Positions 1 to 9,511 of a DNA stretch of 64,000 bases are shown here, piece by piece. Origin of the DNA: Thiocapsa marina 5811 (GTDB lineage: Bacteria > Pseudomonadota > Gammaproteobacteria > Chromatiales > Chromatiaceae); NCBI RefSeq assembly GCF_000223985.1, contig NZ_AFWV01000008.1, positions 124,001 through 188,000 of the forward strand, given 5' to 3'. The notes under the pieces are model-generated. The model searched no databases. It saw only the letters and a list, made by a program, of their open reading frames with translations, and was not told the origin of the DNA. The translations under genes and the position numbers were made by a program. Within the stretch, counting starts at the first letter, position 1. Every line of letters starts with the position of its first letter.

Positions 1-1689
1 CTCGGCAAAGTCGCGCGCCTGGCCGAGGCAGTCGCGGAGCGTCCCTTGCCCGGCACACTGGGCATCGCGCACACCCGCTGGGCGACCCACGGCGAGCCTG
101 CGACCCGCAACGCCCATCCCCACGTTTGTCGCGATCGCTGTTTGGTCGTGCACAACGGCATTATCGAGAATCACGAGGATCTGCGTCGCGAACAAACAGC
201 CGCGGGCCACCGCTTCACGTCCGAAACCGACACCGAGGTCGTCGTCCACGCCGTTTTCGACCAGCTCGAGGCCGGCCACCCCCTGCTCGACGCCGTACGG
301 CTGGCGACCAGACGCCTGCGCGGTGCTTACGCGCTCGGCGTAATCGATACGCAGGACCCCGACCATCTGGTCGCAGCTCGCCAAGGCAGCCCGCTGGTCA
401 TCGGGGTCGGTTTCGGCGAGCATTTCATCGCCTCAGACGTCTTTGCCCTGCTGCCGGTCACCCATCGCTTCATCTTCCTCGAAGAGGGCGATATCGCCGA
501 ACTGACCCGGGAATCCGTGCGCATTTGGGACCGCGACGGCAACCTCGTTACACGTCCGGCGAAGACCTCCGCGGTCTCGGTCGATGCCGCCGAGCGCGGC
601 GAGTACCGCCATTTCATGCTCAAGGAGATCTTCGAGCAGCCGCGTGCGATCGCCGACACGCTCGAAGGCCGCCTGGTCGGCACGCGCGTCCTCCCCGAGA
701 GTTTCGGCAACCTGGCCCCCGAGATCTTTTCCCGCGTCAAGGCGGTTACCCTGGTCGCCTGCGGCACCAGCTATCATGCCGCCTTGGTGGCCCGCTATTG
801 GATCGAGGCCCTCGCCGGCCTGCCCTGTACCGTCGAGGTCGCGAGCGAGTACCGCTATCGCAAACAGGTGGTGCCGGCCGAAGCCCTCTTCGTGACCCTG
901 TCGCAATCGGGCGAGACGGCCGACACGCTCGCGGCGTTGCGATTGGCCAAAGCCTCCGGCTTTGCGGCGACGCTGGCCATCTGCAACGTCCCCGAGAGCT
1001 CGCTGGTGCGCGAGTCGGACCTGGTGCTTTTGACCCACGCCGGGCCCGAGATCGGCGTCGCATCCACCAAGGCCTTCACCACCCAGCTGGTCGCCCTCTT
1101 GCTGATGACCGTGGCGCTCGGCCACGAAAACGCACTCAGCGATACCGCCGAGGCTCACGTGGTCGCGCTCCTCCGAGCGCTTCCCGCCAAGGTCGAGGCC
1201 GTGCTGGATCTCGATGACCGGATCGCCGCTCTTGCGGAGGTCTTCGTCGATAAGCAGCACACGCTCTTCCTCGGGCGAGGCGAGCAATATCCGATTGCGA
1301 TGGAAGGCGCGCTCAAGCTCAAGGAGATCTCATACATTCACGCCGAGGCGTACCCGGCCGGCGAGCTCAAGCACGGCCCCCTTGCCTTGATCGACGAGCA
1401 GATGCCCGTTGTCGCCGTCGCGCCCAACAACGCACTGCTGGAAAAGCTCAAATCCAATCTCGAAGAGGTCCGCGCACGCGGCGGTCAGCTCTATGTCTTC
1501 GCCGATCTCCACGTCCCCATGGTCGAAGACGAGGGCGTTACCGTCATCCGTCTACCCGAGACCGACGATCTCATTGACCCCATCATCTTCACCATTCCCC
1601 TGCAACTGCTCGCATATCACGTCGCCGTTCTCAAGGGCACGGATGTCGATCAGCCGCGCAACCTCGCGAAATCCGTCACCGTGGAGTGA
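1..1689 (+). CDS. glmS: Glutamine--fructose-6-phosphate aminotransferase (isomerizing), 5' end outside window
   Basis: GlmS makes glucosamine-6-phosphate from fructose-6-phosphate and glutamine, the entry step to UDP-GlcNAc for peptidoglycan and LPS. The reading frame is open from base 1, so the start and the catalytic N-terminal Cys lie upstream. About 562 codons are present against roughly 610 in the family, so about 45-50 residues are missing. The glutaminase domain shows HTRWATHG and the HNGIIEN loop. Two SIS sugar-isomerase domains follow, with CGTSYHAA and [10 protein letters not shown]. The C-terminus [13 protein letters not shown] is typical of the enzyme. Identification is secure; only the true start is unknown. 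Confidence 0.97.
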   Translation, partial: LGKVARLAEAVAERPLPGTLGIAHTRWATHGEPATRNAHPHVCRDRCLVVHNGIIENHEDLRREQTAAGHRFTSETDTEVVVHAVFDQLEAGHPLLDAVRLATRRLRGAYALGVIDTQDPDHLVAARQGSPLVIGVGFGEHFIASDVFALLPVTHRFIFLEEGDIAELTRESVRIWDRDGNLVTRPAKTSAVSVDAAERGEYRHFMLKEIFEQPRAIADTLEGRLVGTRVLPESFGNLAPEIFSRVKAVTLVACGTSYHAALVARYWIEALAGLPCTVEVASEYRYRKQVVPAEALFVTLSQSGETADTLAALRLAKASGFAATLAICNVPESSLVRESDLVLLTHAGPEIGVASTKAFTTQLVALLLMTVALGHENALSDTAEAHVVALLRALPAKVEAVLDLDDRIAALAEVFVDKQHTLFLGRGEQYPIAMEGALKLKEISYIHAEAYPAGELKHGPLALIDEQMPVVAVAPNNALLEKLKSNLEEVRARGGQLYVFADLHVPMVEDEGVTVIRLPETDDLIDPIIFTIPLQLLAYHVAVLKGTDVDQPRNLAKSVTVE

Positions 1690-2223
1690 TCGGCAGTCGC
1701 CGTCGCCGGTGTTCTCGGAAGAGTAAATCCGTACCTTCGCCATAGGGCTCGGCAGCGACCGCTTGACGCGCTTATGGAAAGCTTTCCATAAGCGCCTGTA
1801 GGCGAATCGCGAGCGTTGCGTAAACGCGCGTTGCGGTCACCCGGGATCCTGAGGCCGGGCGCATGCCGACGACCCTTCGCGGATCAATCAAGCCTTCGCG
1901 CTTCGCTGTTTGCTTCCGGCAACGACCGACTGCCGCGACGCGACTTCGTGGGCCGGCTCCTCGGGTCCCGGGGTGAAGCCCCGGTTCTCGGAGTCTGCGG
2001 CAGAAGTGTCCCTCCACGCGGATCGCGAGATGCCTGTTCTCTTCGCGAACATGGGCGCGCAGCGAAAAAGACGATCAATCAAACCGGAAAACCGATTCAA
2101 GGGCGTGAACCCATGGTCGCGCTTCAATGTCCCTATTCTTAGCGCGGCAAATGATCTCTTTTTCGTCTTGCCGAGCGACTCCGGAGCGCGGGAGTGGGCG
2201 CGCATCCTCCAAAGCGGACTTTG
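1690..2223. other. Intergenic region between glmS and the P-type ATPase gene
   Basis: No convincing gene is seen in these 534 bases. The region holds a perfect 28-bp palindrome (listed separately) followed at once by a small hairpin, cgcct-gt-aggcg, at 1793-1804. Further on, a weak REP-like arm pair around 1968-1990 (cccggg and ccccgg) resembles the repeat arms near 19.87 kb. The short frames here have no family resemblance or ribosome-binding site. Confidence 0.5.
1768..1795. repeat. Perfect 28-bp palindrome downstream of glmS
   Basis: The left half gcgcttatggaaag is followed directly by its exact reverse complement, with no loop. No T-run follows, so it is a poor intrinsic terminator. The uninterrupted dyad is more like a dimeric protein-binding site or a cruciform-forming element. 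It lies 79 bases after the glmS stop and about 430 bases before the next gene. Confidence 0.8.
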
Positions 2224-4959
2224 ATGATGAAAAACTGGCATGAAGAGAGCGTAGAGGACGTTCTTTCCTCGCTCCATAGCCACATGAGTGGCCTCCAGGC
2301 CGACGAGGCTGACCGCCGGCTTGCCGAATACGGGTCAAACAAGCTCCCGGAGCCGTGCCGACCGAGCCCGTTGAGACGGTTCCTGGCCCAGTTCCACAAT
2401 ATCCTGATCTACGTGCTGCTGGGCGCCGCTGCGATCACCACCCTATTGGCACATTGGGTGGATACGGGGGTGATTTTGGCCGTGGTGCTGATCAACGCCC
2501 TGATCGGCTACGTGCAGGAAGGCAAGGCGGAAAAGGCCATGGACGCCATCCGCAGGATGCTGGCCCCGCGCGCCTCGGTACTCCGCGAGGGTGTGCGCCG
2601 GGTGGTTGACGGCGAGGCCGTCGTTCCCGGGGACCTGGTGCTGATGGAAGCCGGCGACAAAGTGCCCGCAGACCTGCGTCTGGTCAAGGTGCACGGTCTG
2701 ACGATCCAGGAGGCGATTCTCACTGGCGAGTCCATCGCCGTGGACAAGCACACCGATCCGGTGGCGGCCGATTCGGCCCTCGGCGACCGCAAGTGCATGG
2801 CCTTCAGCGGCACTACCGTGACCAGCGGCCAGGGAATGGGTGTGGTGGTGGCGACAGGCGCGCACACCGAGATCGGGCGCATCAGCGATCTTCTGGCCGG
2901 GGTGGAGGCCCTGACCACCCCCCTGGTGCAGCAGATGGCGGTGTTCGCCAAATGGCTAACCGCCTTCATCCTCGCGGTGGCGGGGCTGCTCCTCGGCTTT
3001 GGTTACCTGGTACTGGAGCTTCCCTTCGCCGAACTGTTCATGGCCGTGGTCGGTCTCTCGGTCGCGGCAATCCCCGAGGGGCTGCCGGCGGTTCTAACCA
3101 TCACCCTGGCGGTTGGTGTACAGGCGATGGCCCGGCGCAACGCCATCGTGCGCCGCCTGCCGGCCATCGAGACCCTCGGATCTGTGTCGGTCATCTGCTC
3201 GGATAAGACCGGCACCCTCACCCGCAACGAGATGAGCGTGGCCAGCGTGCTCGGCCCGCGCCACCTGTACCGGGTGGATGGCACCGGCTACGAGCCCGCC
3301 GGCCGCTTCACCTCGGGCGGCGGGGCCGTGACGCCCCCGGAGCATTCGCCCCTCGAAGATCTGGCGCTGGCGGCCGTCTTGTGCAACGACGCCGAGCTGC
3401 AAAATCGGGAAGGCCGATGGCTCGTCGAGGGAGACCCCATGGAAGGTGCCCTGCTGGCATTCGCCGCCAGGGCCGGGCTTGACCGAGGCGAGATCCGTGG
3501 CCGGTGGGCGCGCACGGACGTCATCCCGTTCGATTCCAGCCACCGCTTCATGGCCACCCTGAACCACGACCATGAGGGCAGCGGGCGCGTGTTCGTCAAG
3601 GGCGCCCCGGAGACGATCCTGGCCATGTGCCGCGAGCAGAGGGGAGAGGCCGGCGCTGCGGCGTCCCTGGACCGCGAAGACTGGCTGGCGCGCGCGGAGG
3701 CGATCGCCGCCGAGGGCCAGCGCGTGTTGGCCCTGGCGGCGAGACCCATGCCTGCCGGGCACACGGTGCTGGAGCATGAGGACATCGACGGTTTCCTGAC
3801 CTTGCTCGGCATGGTCGGTCTCATCGATCCACCGCGGGACGAGGCCGTGGCAGCCGTCTCCGAGTGCCGTTCCGCCGGGATCCGGGTCAAGATGATCACC
3901 GGCGACCACGCCACCACTGCGGCGGCCATCGGCCGCCAGCTCGGTCTGGACAACCCGGACAAGGTGCTGACCGGCATCGACCTGGACCGGCTCGATGACG
4001 TCCAATTGGCCGAGCGGGTGCTGGACACCGACGTGTTCGCACGCACCAGTCCGGAACACAAGCTGCGGCTGGTGATGGCGCTGCAGGCCCACGGACTGAC
4101 CGTGGCCATGACCGGCGACGGGGTCAACGACGCCCCGGCGCTGAAACGCGCGGACGCGGGTATCGCCATGGGCCGAAAGGGCAGCGAGGCGGCCAAGGAG
4201 GCCTCCGAGCTGGTGCTGGCGGACGACAACTTCGCCTCCATCACAGCCGCCGTGCGCGAGGGGCGCACGGTGTACGCGAACATCAAGAAGGTCATCAGCT
4301 GGACCCTGCCCACCAATGCCGGCGAGGCATCCACCATCATCCTCGCCCTGCTGTTGGGGTTGACCCTGCCCATCACCCCGGTGCAGATCCTGTGGGTGAA
4401 TATGATCACGGCCGTGACCCTGGGCATCGCTCTGGCCTTCGAGCCCAGCGAGAACGACATCATGGACCGCCCGCCACGCCCCCGCGGCGAGCCGCTGCTG
4501 TCCGGCGATCTGATCTGGCATATCGTGCTGGTGGCCGCGCTGTTCTTGGGCGGCGTGTTCGGCATCTACCTTTACGCGGTGGAGCAGGGCTATTCCATCG
4601 ATCTGGCCCGCACCATCGCCATGAATACCCTGGTGACGATGGAGATCTTCCATCTCCTGTTCATCCGCAACATGCACAGCCCGAAGCTCGGCTGGAGGCG
4701 ATTGCGCGGCACCCGGGTGCTTTGGTTTGCCATCGCTCTGGTCGTCGTCGGGCAGATCGCCATCACCTACCTGCCGCCGATGCAGGGGGTTTTCGAGACC
4801 GAGGCGATTCCGTCGAGGGACGCCCTGCTCATCCTGGCGGTGGGGGTCGTCCTGTTCGTGATCATCGAGCTGGAGAAGCGTCTGCGCCTGCGTCTGAGCA
4901 AGGATGTCCGCGCGTCGGCAGATGTTGCGGGGGACGATACGACACCGATACGCGACTGA
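2224..4959 (+). CDS. P2-type cation-transporting ATPase
   Basis: This is an inner-membrane ion pump of about 911 residues with the full P-type plan. It has an N-terminal cation-ATPase domain (NWHEESVEDVL), the actuator motif LTGES, the M4 motif IPEGLPA, the phosphorylation motif SDKTGTLT (Asp327) and the hinge TGDGVNDAPALKRADAGIAMG. A C-terminal block of hydrophobic helices follows. IPEGLPA and the overall length place it in the P2 group with Ca2+/Mn2+ and Na+ pumps. The M6 segment reads WVNMITAVTLGIALAFEP and lacks the Asp used by SERCA, so the transported ion is uncertain. I chose the ATG at 2224; the frame extends ten codons further up, and no strong ribosome-binding site decides. The antiporter gene follows 45 bases later on the same strand. 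Confidence 0.9.
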   Translation: MMKNWHEESVEDVLSSLHSHMSGLQADEADRRLAEYGSNKLPEPCRPSPLRRFLAQFHNILIYVLLGAAAITTLLAHWVDTGVILAVVLINALIGYVQEGKAEKAMDAIRRMLAPRASVLREGVRRVVDGEAVVPGDLVLMEAGDKVPADLRLVKVHGLTIQEAILTGESIAVDKHTDPVAADSALGDRKCMAFSGTTVTSGQGMGVVVATGAHTEIGRISDLLAGVEALTTPLVQQMAVFAKWLTAFILAVAGLLLGFGYLVLELPFAELFMAVVGLSVAAIPEGLPAVLTITLAVGVQAMARRNAIVRRLPAIETLGSVSVICSDKTGTLTRNEMSVASVLGPRHLYRVDGTGYEPAGRFTSGGGAVTPPEHSPLEDLALAAVLCNDAELQNREGRWLVEGDPMEGALLAFAARAGLDRGEIRGRWARTDVIPFDSSHRFMATLNHDHEGSGRVFVKGAPETILAMCREQRGEAGAAASLDREDWLARAEAIAAEGQRVLALAARPMPAGHTVLEHEDIDGFLTLLGMVGLIDPPRDEAVAAVSECRSAGIRVKMITGDHATTAAAIGRQLGLDNPDKVLTGIDLDRLDDVQLAERVLDTDVFARTSPEHKLRLVMALQAHGLTVAMTGDGVNDAPALKRADAGIAMGRKGSEAAKEASELVLADDNFASITAAVREGRTVYANIKKVISWTLPTNAGEASTIILALLLGLTLPITPVQILWVNMITAVTLGIALAFEPSENDIMDRPPRPRGEPLLSGDLIWHIVLVAALFLGGVFGIYLYAVEQGYSIDLARTIAMNTLVTMEIFHLLFIRNMHSPKLGWRRLRGTRVLWFAIALVVVGQIAITYLPPMQGVFETEAIPSRDALLILAVGVVLFVIIELEKRLRLRLSKDVRASADVAGDDTTPIRD

Positions 4960-5004
4960 CCGGATGCCCGGGCACCGACATCCTATCCCGGACGAGAACC
5001 GATC

Positions 5005-6684
5005 ATGCAGGAACATTTCAGTGAGCTCGCCCTGCTGCTCATCATTGCCACCGCCGCAGGGGCGGTGGCGCTGCGGCTGCGCCAGCCGGTGCTCATCGCC
5101 TACATCGTGGTGGGCATAGTCGTCGGACCGGCGGTGTTCGGCTTCGTCTCCGCTCATGACCAGATCGATCTGCTCGCGCAGATGGGCATTGCTGTGTTGT
5201 TGTTTCTGGTCGGCCTGAAACTGGATCTCGCCCATGTTCGCCACATCGGCCCGGTGGCCCTGGCCACCGGTCTCGGTCAATTAGGCTTCACCATCGTCGT
5301 CGGCTTCGGTCTGGTCCTGCTCCTGGGCCGGACCCCGCTTGAGGCCCTGTACGTGTCGGTGGCGCTGACCTTCTCCAGCACCATCATCATCGTCAAGCTG
5401 CTGTCGGACAAGCGCGAGATCGACGCCCTGCACGGCCGCATCGCGGTCGGTTTCCTGATCGTGCAGGACCTGGCCGTGGTGCTGGCCATGATGGTCGTGA
5501 GCGCCCTGGGCGGCGGTGGCGACTCCCCGACGGAGGTGATGGTCTCTCTGCTCTGGCGGGTGGTGTTGGCGGCCGCTGCCCTGTATCTGCTGATGCGCCA
5601 TGTGCTGCCGCGGGCGGTCGCCCTGATGGCGCGCTCCCAAGAACTGCTCATGATATTCGCCATCGCCTGGGGCGTCGGCTTGGCGGCCCTCGGTGAGTGG
5701 GCCGGCTTCTCGAAGGAGGCCGGGGCTTTCCTGGCAGGCTTTTCCCTGGCGTCCACAAGCTACAGGGACGCCATTAGCGCCCGGCTCACCGGCATCCGCG
5801 ATTTCCTGCTTCTGTTCTTCTTCATCGACTTGGGCGCCAAGTTGGATTTCTCCGTCCTCGGCGGCGAGCTCTGGCCGGCCGTGGTGCTGTCCCTGTTCGT
5901 TCTGATCGGCAATCCACTCATCGTCATGTCGATCATGGGCTACATGGGCTACCGCAAGCGCACCGGCTTCCTGGCCGGACTCACGGTGGCCCAGATCAGC
6001 GAGTTCTCCATCATCTTCATCGCCATGGGCATCAGCCTCGGCCATGTCGGCACGCAGGCCCTGGGCCTGGTCACCCTGGTGGGCGTGACCACCATTGCCG
6101 TTTCCACCTACATGATCATCTATTCCCATCCCCTCTACGAGCGCCTAGCTCCGTGGCTGGGGCTGTTCGAGCGACGCAATCCCCAGCGGGAGCTGGCTGC
6201 CGAGCAAGAGGTCGGATCGACCCGGCCCGCGGACGTGATCGTGTTCGGGCTCGGCCGCTACGGCGGTCGCTTGGCCCAAGGGCTGGAGGCGGCCGGACTG
6301 GCGGTGGTCGGGGTGGACTTTGACCCCGAGTCGGCCCGAGCCTGGCGCGGCAAGGGTCTCGCGGTGCGCTACGGCGATGCCACCGAGGCCGAATTACTGG
6401 AATCCCTGCCGCTGGCCTCGTGCGCCTGGGTTGTCAGTACCCTGCCGGACATCGCCTCCAATCGTGGCCTGTTGCAGGCGCTGCGCAGCCATCACTACTC
6501 CCGGGAGCTCGCCATCGTCGCCCGCGCCGACGAGGACGGCCTGACACTCAAGCGGCTCGGGGTCCCGATGGTCATTTACCCGATGCACAACGCAGTGGAC
6601 TTCGCCGTAGAGACCTTGGCAGGCATGATCCGGCGCAGCCGGGAGGGGTCGTGGTCCGATGATGCCGTAGACCGAAAAGACTGA
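5005..6684 (+). CDS. CPA2-family monovalent cation:proton antiporter with RCK (TrkA-N) domain
   Basis: The 559-residue inner-membrane protein resembles KefB/KefC/YbaL transporters, which exchange K+ or Na+ for protons. Residues 1-380 form about 12 hydrophobic segments, including the conserved GIAVLLFLVGLKLD and the SSTIIIVKLLSDK region. The C-terminal part begins DVIVFGLGRYGGRLAQGL, a Rossmann GxGxxG nucleotide-binding fold typical of RCK regulatory domains, and ends soon after it. The gene follows the P-type ATPase by 45 bases and is probably cotranscribed with it, suggesting a joint role in cation homeostasis or pH stress. Whether it carries K+ or Na+ cannot be read from sequence. Confidence 0.9.
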   Translation: MQEHFSELALLLIIATAAGAVALRLRQPVLIAYIVVGIVVGPAVFGFVSAHDQIDLLAQMGIAVLLFLVGLKLDLAHVRHIGPVALATGLGQLGFTIVVGFGLVLLLGRTPLEALYVSVALTFSSTIIIVKLLSDKREIDALHGRIAVGFLIVQDLAVVLAMMVVSALGGGGDSPTEVMVSLLWRVVLAAAALYLLMRHVLPRAVALMARSQELLMIFAIAWGVGLAALGEWAGFSKEAGAFLAGFSLASTSYRDAISARLTGIRDFLLLFFFIDLGAKLDFSVLGGELWPAVVLSLFVLIGNPLIVMSIMGYMGYRKRTGFLAGLTVAQISEFSIIFIAMGISLGHVGTQALGLVTLVGVTTIAVSTYMIIYSHPLYERLAPWLGLFERRNPQRELAAEQEVGSTRPADVIVFGLGRYGGRLAQGLEAAGLAVVGVDFDPESARAWRGKGLAVRYGDATEAELLESLPLASCAWVVSTLPDIASNRGLLQALRSHHYSRELAIVARADEDGLTLKRLGVPMVIYPMHNAVDFAVETLAGMIRRSREGSWSDDAVDRKD

Positions 6685-7060
6685 TCATTTCCAACCGGAG
6701 GATGCGCAGCGGATGTCCGAGCACGGACGAGGAAAGAATCAATGCCTGTGTAGAGGCGGCCGAACGGCATCGGGGAGACGGCTGAAACCGGCGAAGAGGA
6801 CGCCGATGGTTTGTACGGAGTTTCTCGATCAATGAAATCAGTAGGTTCGTTGCGGAAGAGTTAAAGGCTTCATCGGGCGAGAACAGGACGGCGTCCGCTC
6901 CACCCCTAGCCTATACTTGAAGCCGGGCCGGGTCCGTGCAACGCTTGGGATTCGTCCTCGCACGTGGGGCCCGCCCCCCCCCTTGCCGGCCGCCGGCCGA
7001 CGCGGCGCAGGGCCACTCGGACGTCGAGACGTCGGCGCCGAATACGCGAGACCTGCATCC
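6685..7060. other. Spacer upstream of the DUF1631 gene
   Basis: No gene is supported here. The DUF1631 reading frame is open back to 6917, but the early part is arginine/proline-rich and looks like noncoding sequence read through. A good -10-like hexamer TATACT sits at 6912-6917, about 140 bases before the likely start codon. Its -35 region is poor, so the promoter is only suggested. Confidence 0.35.
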
Positions 7061-9445
7061 ATGGCCGATACCATTGCCTCCTCCCCTCCCCCGCCCGAGA
7101 TGCCGGACGTCGTCGCCGGTCTGACACCGACGGATGCGGCCGCACTGCTGACCGGCTGCCGCGACCGCCTTGCGCACGGTCTGGCGACCGTGTTCGCACA
7201 GCATCTCGGCGGCGCGAGCGAGGATTTTCTCGGCATGGCCGACCGTGCGACCAGCCTCGAGCAACAGCAGCTCTATTTCTCGGCGATGGATTTCCTCGAC
7301 AACCGCGGGCAACAGCTCTTGCAGCAGTTCCGCAGTGCCTATGTCGCCTGCTTCGATGCGAGCGTAGCGGCCTTGCAGTCGAAAGAGTCCGCGACCGTGA
7401 TGCACGAGACCGACGAGCTGCGGCTCGTGGATACCGACGATTTCGAGCGCGATCTGGCTATCGGCAAACTCTCGGCCCGCGCGGCATGCAATTGCTCGCA
7501 GCAGCTCACGGGGCTGGACCGCAGACTTGCCGCGCTGCTGCACGTGCCGCGGATCAGCCAGGACGACAATCCGCTGTATCCGCGCACCGTCTTCAGTGCC
7601 ATGCTTCAGGCCCTAAACGACTTGGATGTGCGCGAGCAGCTTGCGCTGATCCTTCTGCACGAGTTCGAGCGTCAGACCTCCGTCGAGCTTCCCGGCGTCT
7701 ATGCGGACCTGAATCGTTTTCTCGTGCAGTCCGGCGTGCTCCCGACCATCCCGTTGGCTGGGCCCCTGTCGGCTCCGCGCAGCGAGCCCCCCGACCAGCC
7801 CGGAGGCGGTGTCGGCGGGATGTCGGGATGGGCGGGTTTCGAGCCGTCCGAGGATTCGGGATTGCTCGCGCAGGAAGAACAGGGGGTTGCCGACCAGGGC
7901 GGCCGCAACGAAACACGGATGGATTCGGAGCGTCTTCCACGCCTTGCGAACGACGACGTCTTCGGCCAGCTGGCCCGAGCGATCCAGACCGCCAGCCGCG
8001 GACGTATCGCCCGGACGCAGCCTGCGCCGGGTGCGGCCAAGGGTGGCCCCAAACCCGGCGGTCAGGAAACACCGGCGTTCGGCCTCACCCAGCTGATCGA
8101 TGCGTTGAACGCGCTCCAGCGAGGCTTCACGGATTTTCGGCAGATTCCCGGCCTGAAATCCGCGAACATCGATCCGAGGCGCGGCGATGTCCTGCAGCAG
8201 ATTCGCGCCGCACCCATGATGATGTGGTCGCGACCGCTCGATGCCATGACCATCGACATCGTCGCGCGGCTGTTCGATGCCATCTTCAACGACCCCGAGC
8301 TCTCGGCGACCGTGCGCGCGGAGTTGGCGAAGCTGCAGATCCCGGTGCTCAAGGTTGCGTTGGTCGACAAGTCCTTCTTCTCCGATCGCAGGCACCCCGC
8401 TCGTCGGTTGCTCGACGTGGTGGCGAGCTCCGGAATCGGGCGCAACGAGAAGGACGAGCCCCGTCTCGTCGACAAGGTCCGTGAAATCGTCGATGCGGTC
8501 GTCGATGGGTTCGACGCGGACCTGAACGTCTTCGCGGTTCAAACCTACAAGCTCGAAGAGTTCCTGCGCGAGGAAGAGGAGCACGCGCAAAGCAAGTCGC
8601 AGCGTGTCTTCGATCAGCTCGAGCAACGCGATCGCCAGGAGATTGCGGCCTCGCGAGTCGGCGAGGAGTTGGCGACCCGGACCACCGACTCCGTGCTCCC
8701 CGTCCTGGTTGCGTCGTTTTTCGATCGGTTTTGGCGTCGGGTGCTGGTGGACGTCTTTGTCCGCTTCGGTGATTCCGGCGAGCCGTGGCGCGAAGCGCTG
8801 GCGACCATGGACGACCTGATCTGGAGCGTCAAGCCCAAAGATACGGCGCAAGAGCGCAGCCGCCTCCTCACGGCACTCCCGGATCTCCTCAAGCGGCTGC
8901 GCCGGGGACTGGAAACCGTCCATCTCGAGGAGGCGTGGGATCCCTTCTTCGACCGCTTGATCCGGCTCCACATGGGCGCCCTGCACAAGGAACCGCCACC
9001 CGAGCAAACCTCCGACCCGATGTTCAATCAAGACGCCTTCGCCACCTCCGCGCCTGAGTTGTTGCAGACGGCGGGCGCTGCGAGTGCGCCCGAATTCGCC
9101 GAGGACATGGCGCAGGGCGAGGATTCGACACCGACGTCCGACGAGACGGGGCCGCCGGACCAATACCTGCTGCTTGCTCGTTCGCTCGAAGTCGGCGATT
9201 GGGTGGAGTTTCAGAGTTTTCGGGGAACGCGAAAGACCTTGCGGCTCGGCTGGGTCAGCAAATATCGGGGGGTCTATCTCTTTACCAATCGCCAGGGCGA
9301 CAACGCCTTGACCCTGGCCACGACCAGTCTTGCCGGTCATCTGCGCAAGGGTACGGCCCGGGTCTTGAGTCAGGATCCCTTGACGGATCGTGCGGTGGCC
9401 CAAGTGCTTGAGCAGGTCATGCCCGAGACGAGCGATCCCGCCTGA
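7061..9445 (+). CDS. DUF1631 family protein
   Basis: This is a soluble protein of about 794 residues that I recognise as the DUF1631 family of proteobacteria, whose function is unknown. Supporting landmarks are the HPARRLLDVVASSGIG stretch near the middle, the acidic helical segment EEFLREEEEHAQSKSQRVFDQL, and the C-terminal block VGDWVEFQSFRGTRKTLRLGWVSKYRGVYLFTNR. That last block looks like a beta-rich PilZ-type or small-ligand module. I start at the ATG at 7061 (MADTIASS), where the composition turns protein-like. The gene stands alone and converges with the polysaccharide cluster on the other strand. Confidence 0.8.
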   Translation: MADTIASSPPPPEMPDVVAGLTPTDAAALLTGCRDRLAHGLATVFAQHLGGASEDFLGMADRATSLEQQQLYFSAMDFLDNRGQQLLQQFRSAYVACFDASVAALQSKESATVMHETDELRLVDTDDFERDLAIGKLSARAACNCSQQLTGLDRRLAALLHVPRISQDDNPLYPRTVFSAMLQALNDLDVREQLALILLHEFERQTSVELPGVYADLNRFLVQSGVLPTIPLAGPLSAPRSEPPDQPGGGVGGMSGWAGFEPSEDSGLLAQEEQGVADQGGRNETRMDSERLPRLANDDVFGQLARAIQTASRGRIARTQPAPGAAKGGPKPGGQETPAFGLTQLIDALNALQRGFTDFRQIPGLKSANIDPRRGDVLQQIRAAPMMMWSRPLDAMTIDIVARLFDAIFNDPELSATVRAELAKLQIPVLKVALVDKSFFSDRRHPARRLLDVVASSGIGRNEKDEPRLVDKVREIVDAVVDGFDADLNVFAVQTYKLEEFLREEEEHAQSKSQRVFDQLEQRDRQEIAASRVGEELATRTTDSVLPVLVASFFDRFWRRVLVDVFVRFGDSGEPWREALATMDDLIWSVKPKDTAQERSRLLTALPDLLKRLRRGLETVHLEEAWDPFFDRLIRLHMGALHKEPPPEQTSDPMFNQDAFATSAPELLQTAGAASAPEFAEDMAQGEDSTPTSDETGPPDQYLLLARSLEVGDWVEFQSFRGTRKTLRLGWVSKYRGVYLFTNRQGDNALTLATTSLAGHLRKGTARVLSQDPLTDRAVAQVLEQVMPETSDPA

Positions 9446-9511
9446 CGGCCTCTCAAGCTGCCTGTCTCGCGGGGCCCGGCCGCGCGTGCCTCTGCGTTCG
9501 CAACGGGTCTA

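Noticed and set aside
1768-1795. Palindrome as the glmS terminator
   Set aside because: No T-run on either side and no loop; kept as a palindrome only.
3094-5280. 728-codon open frame on the minus strand opposite the P-type ATPase
   Set aside because: His/Gln/Arg-rich composition typical of an antisense shadow in G+C-rich coding DNA; the plus-strand frame has all ATPase motifs.
7613-9403. 596-codon minus-strand frame opposite the DUF1631 gene
   Set aside because: No recognisable motif or start signal; the plus strand encodes a known family.
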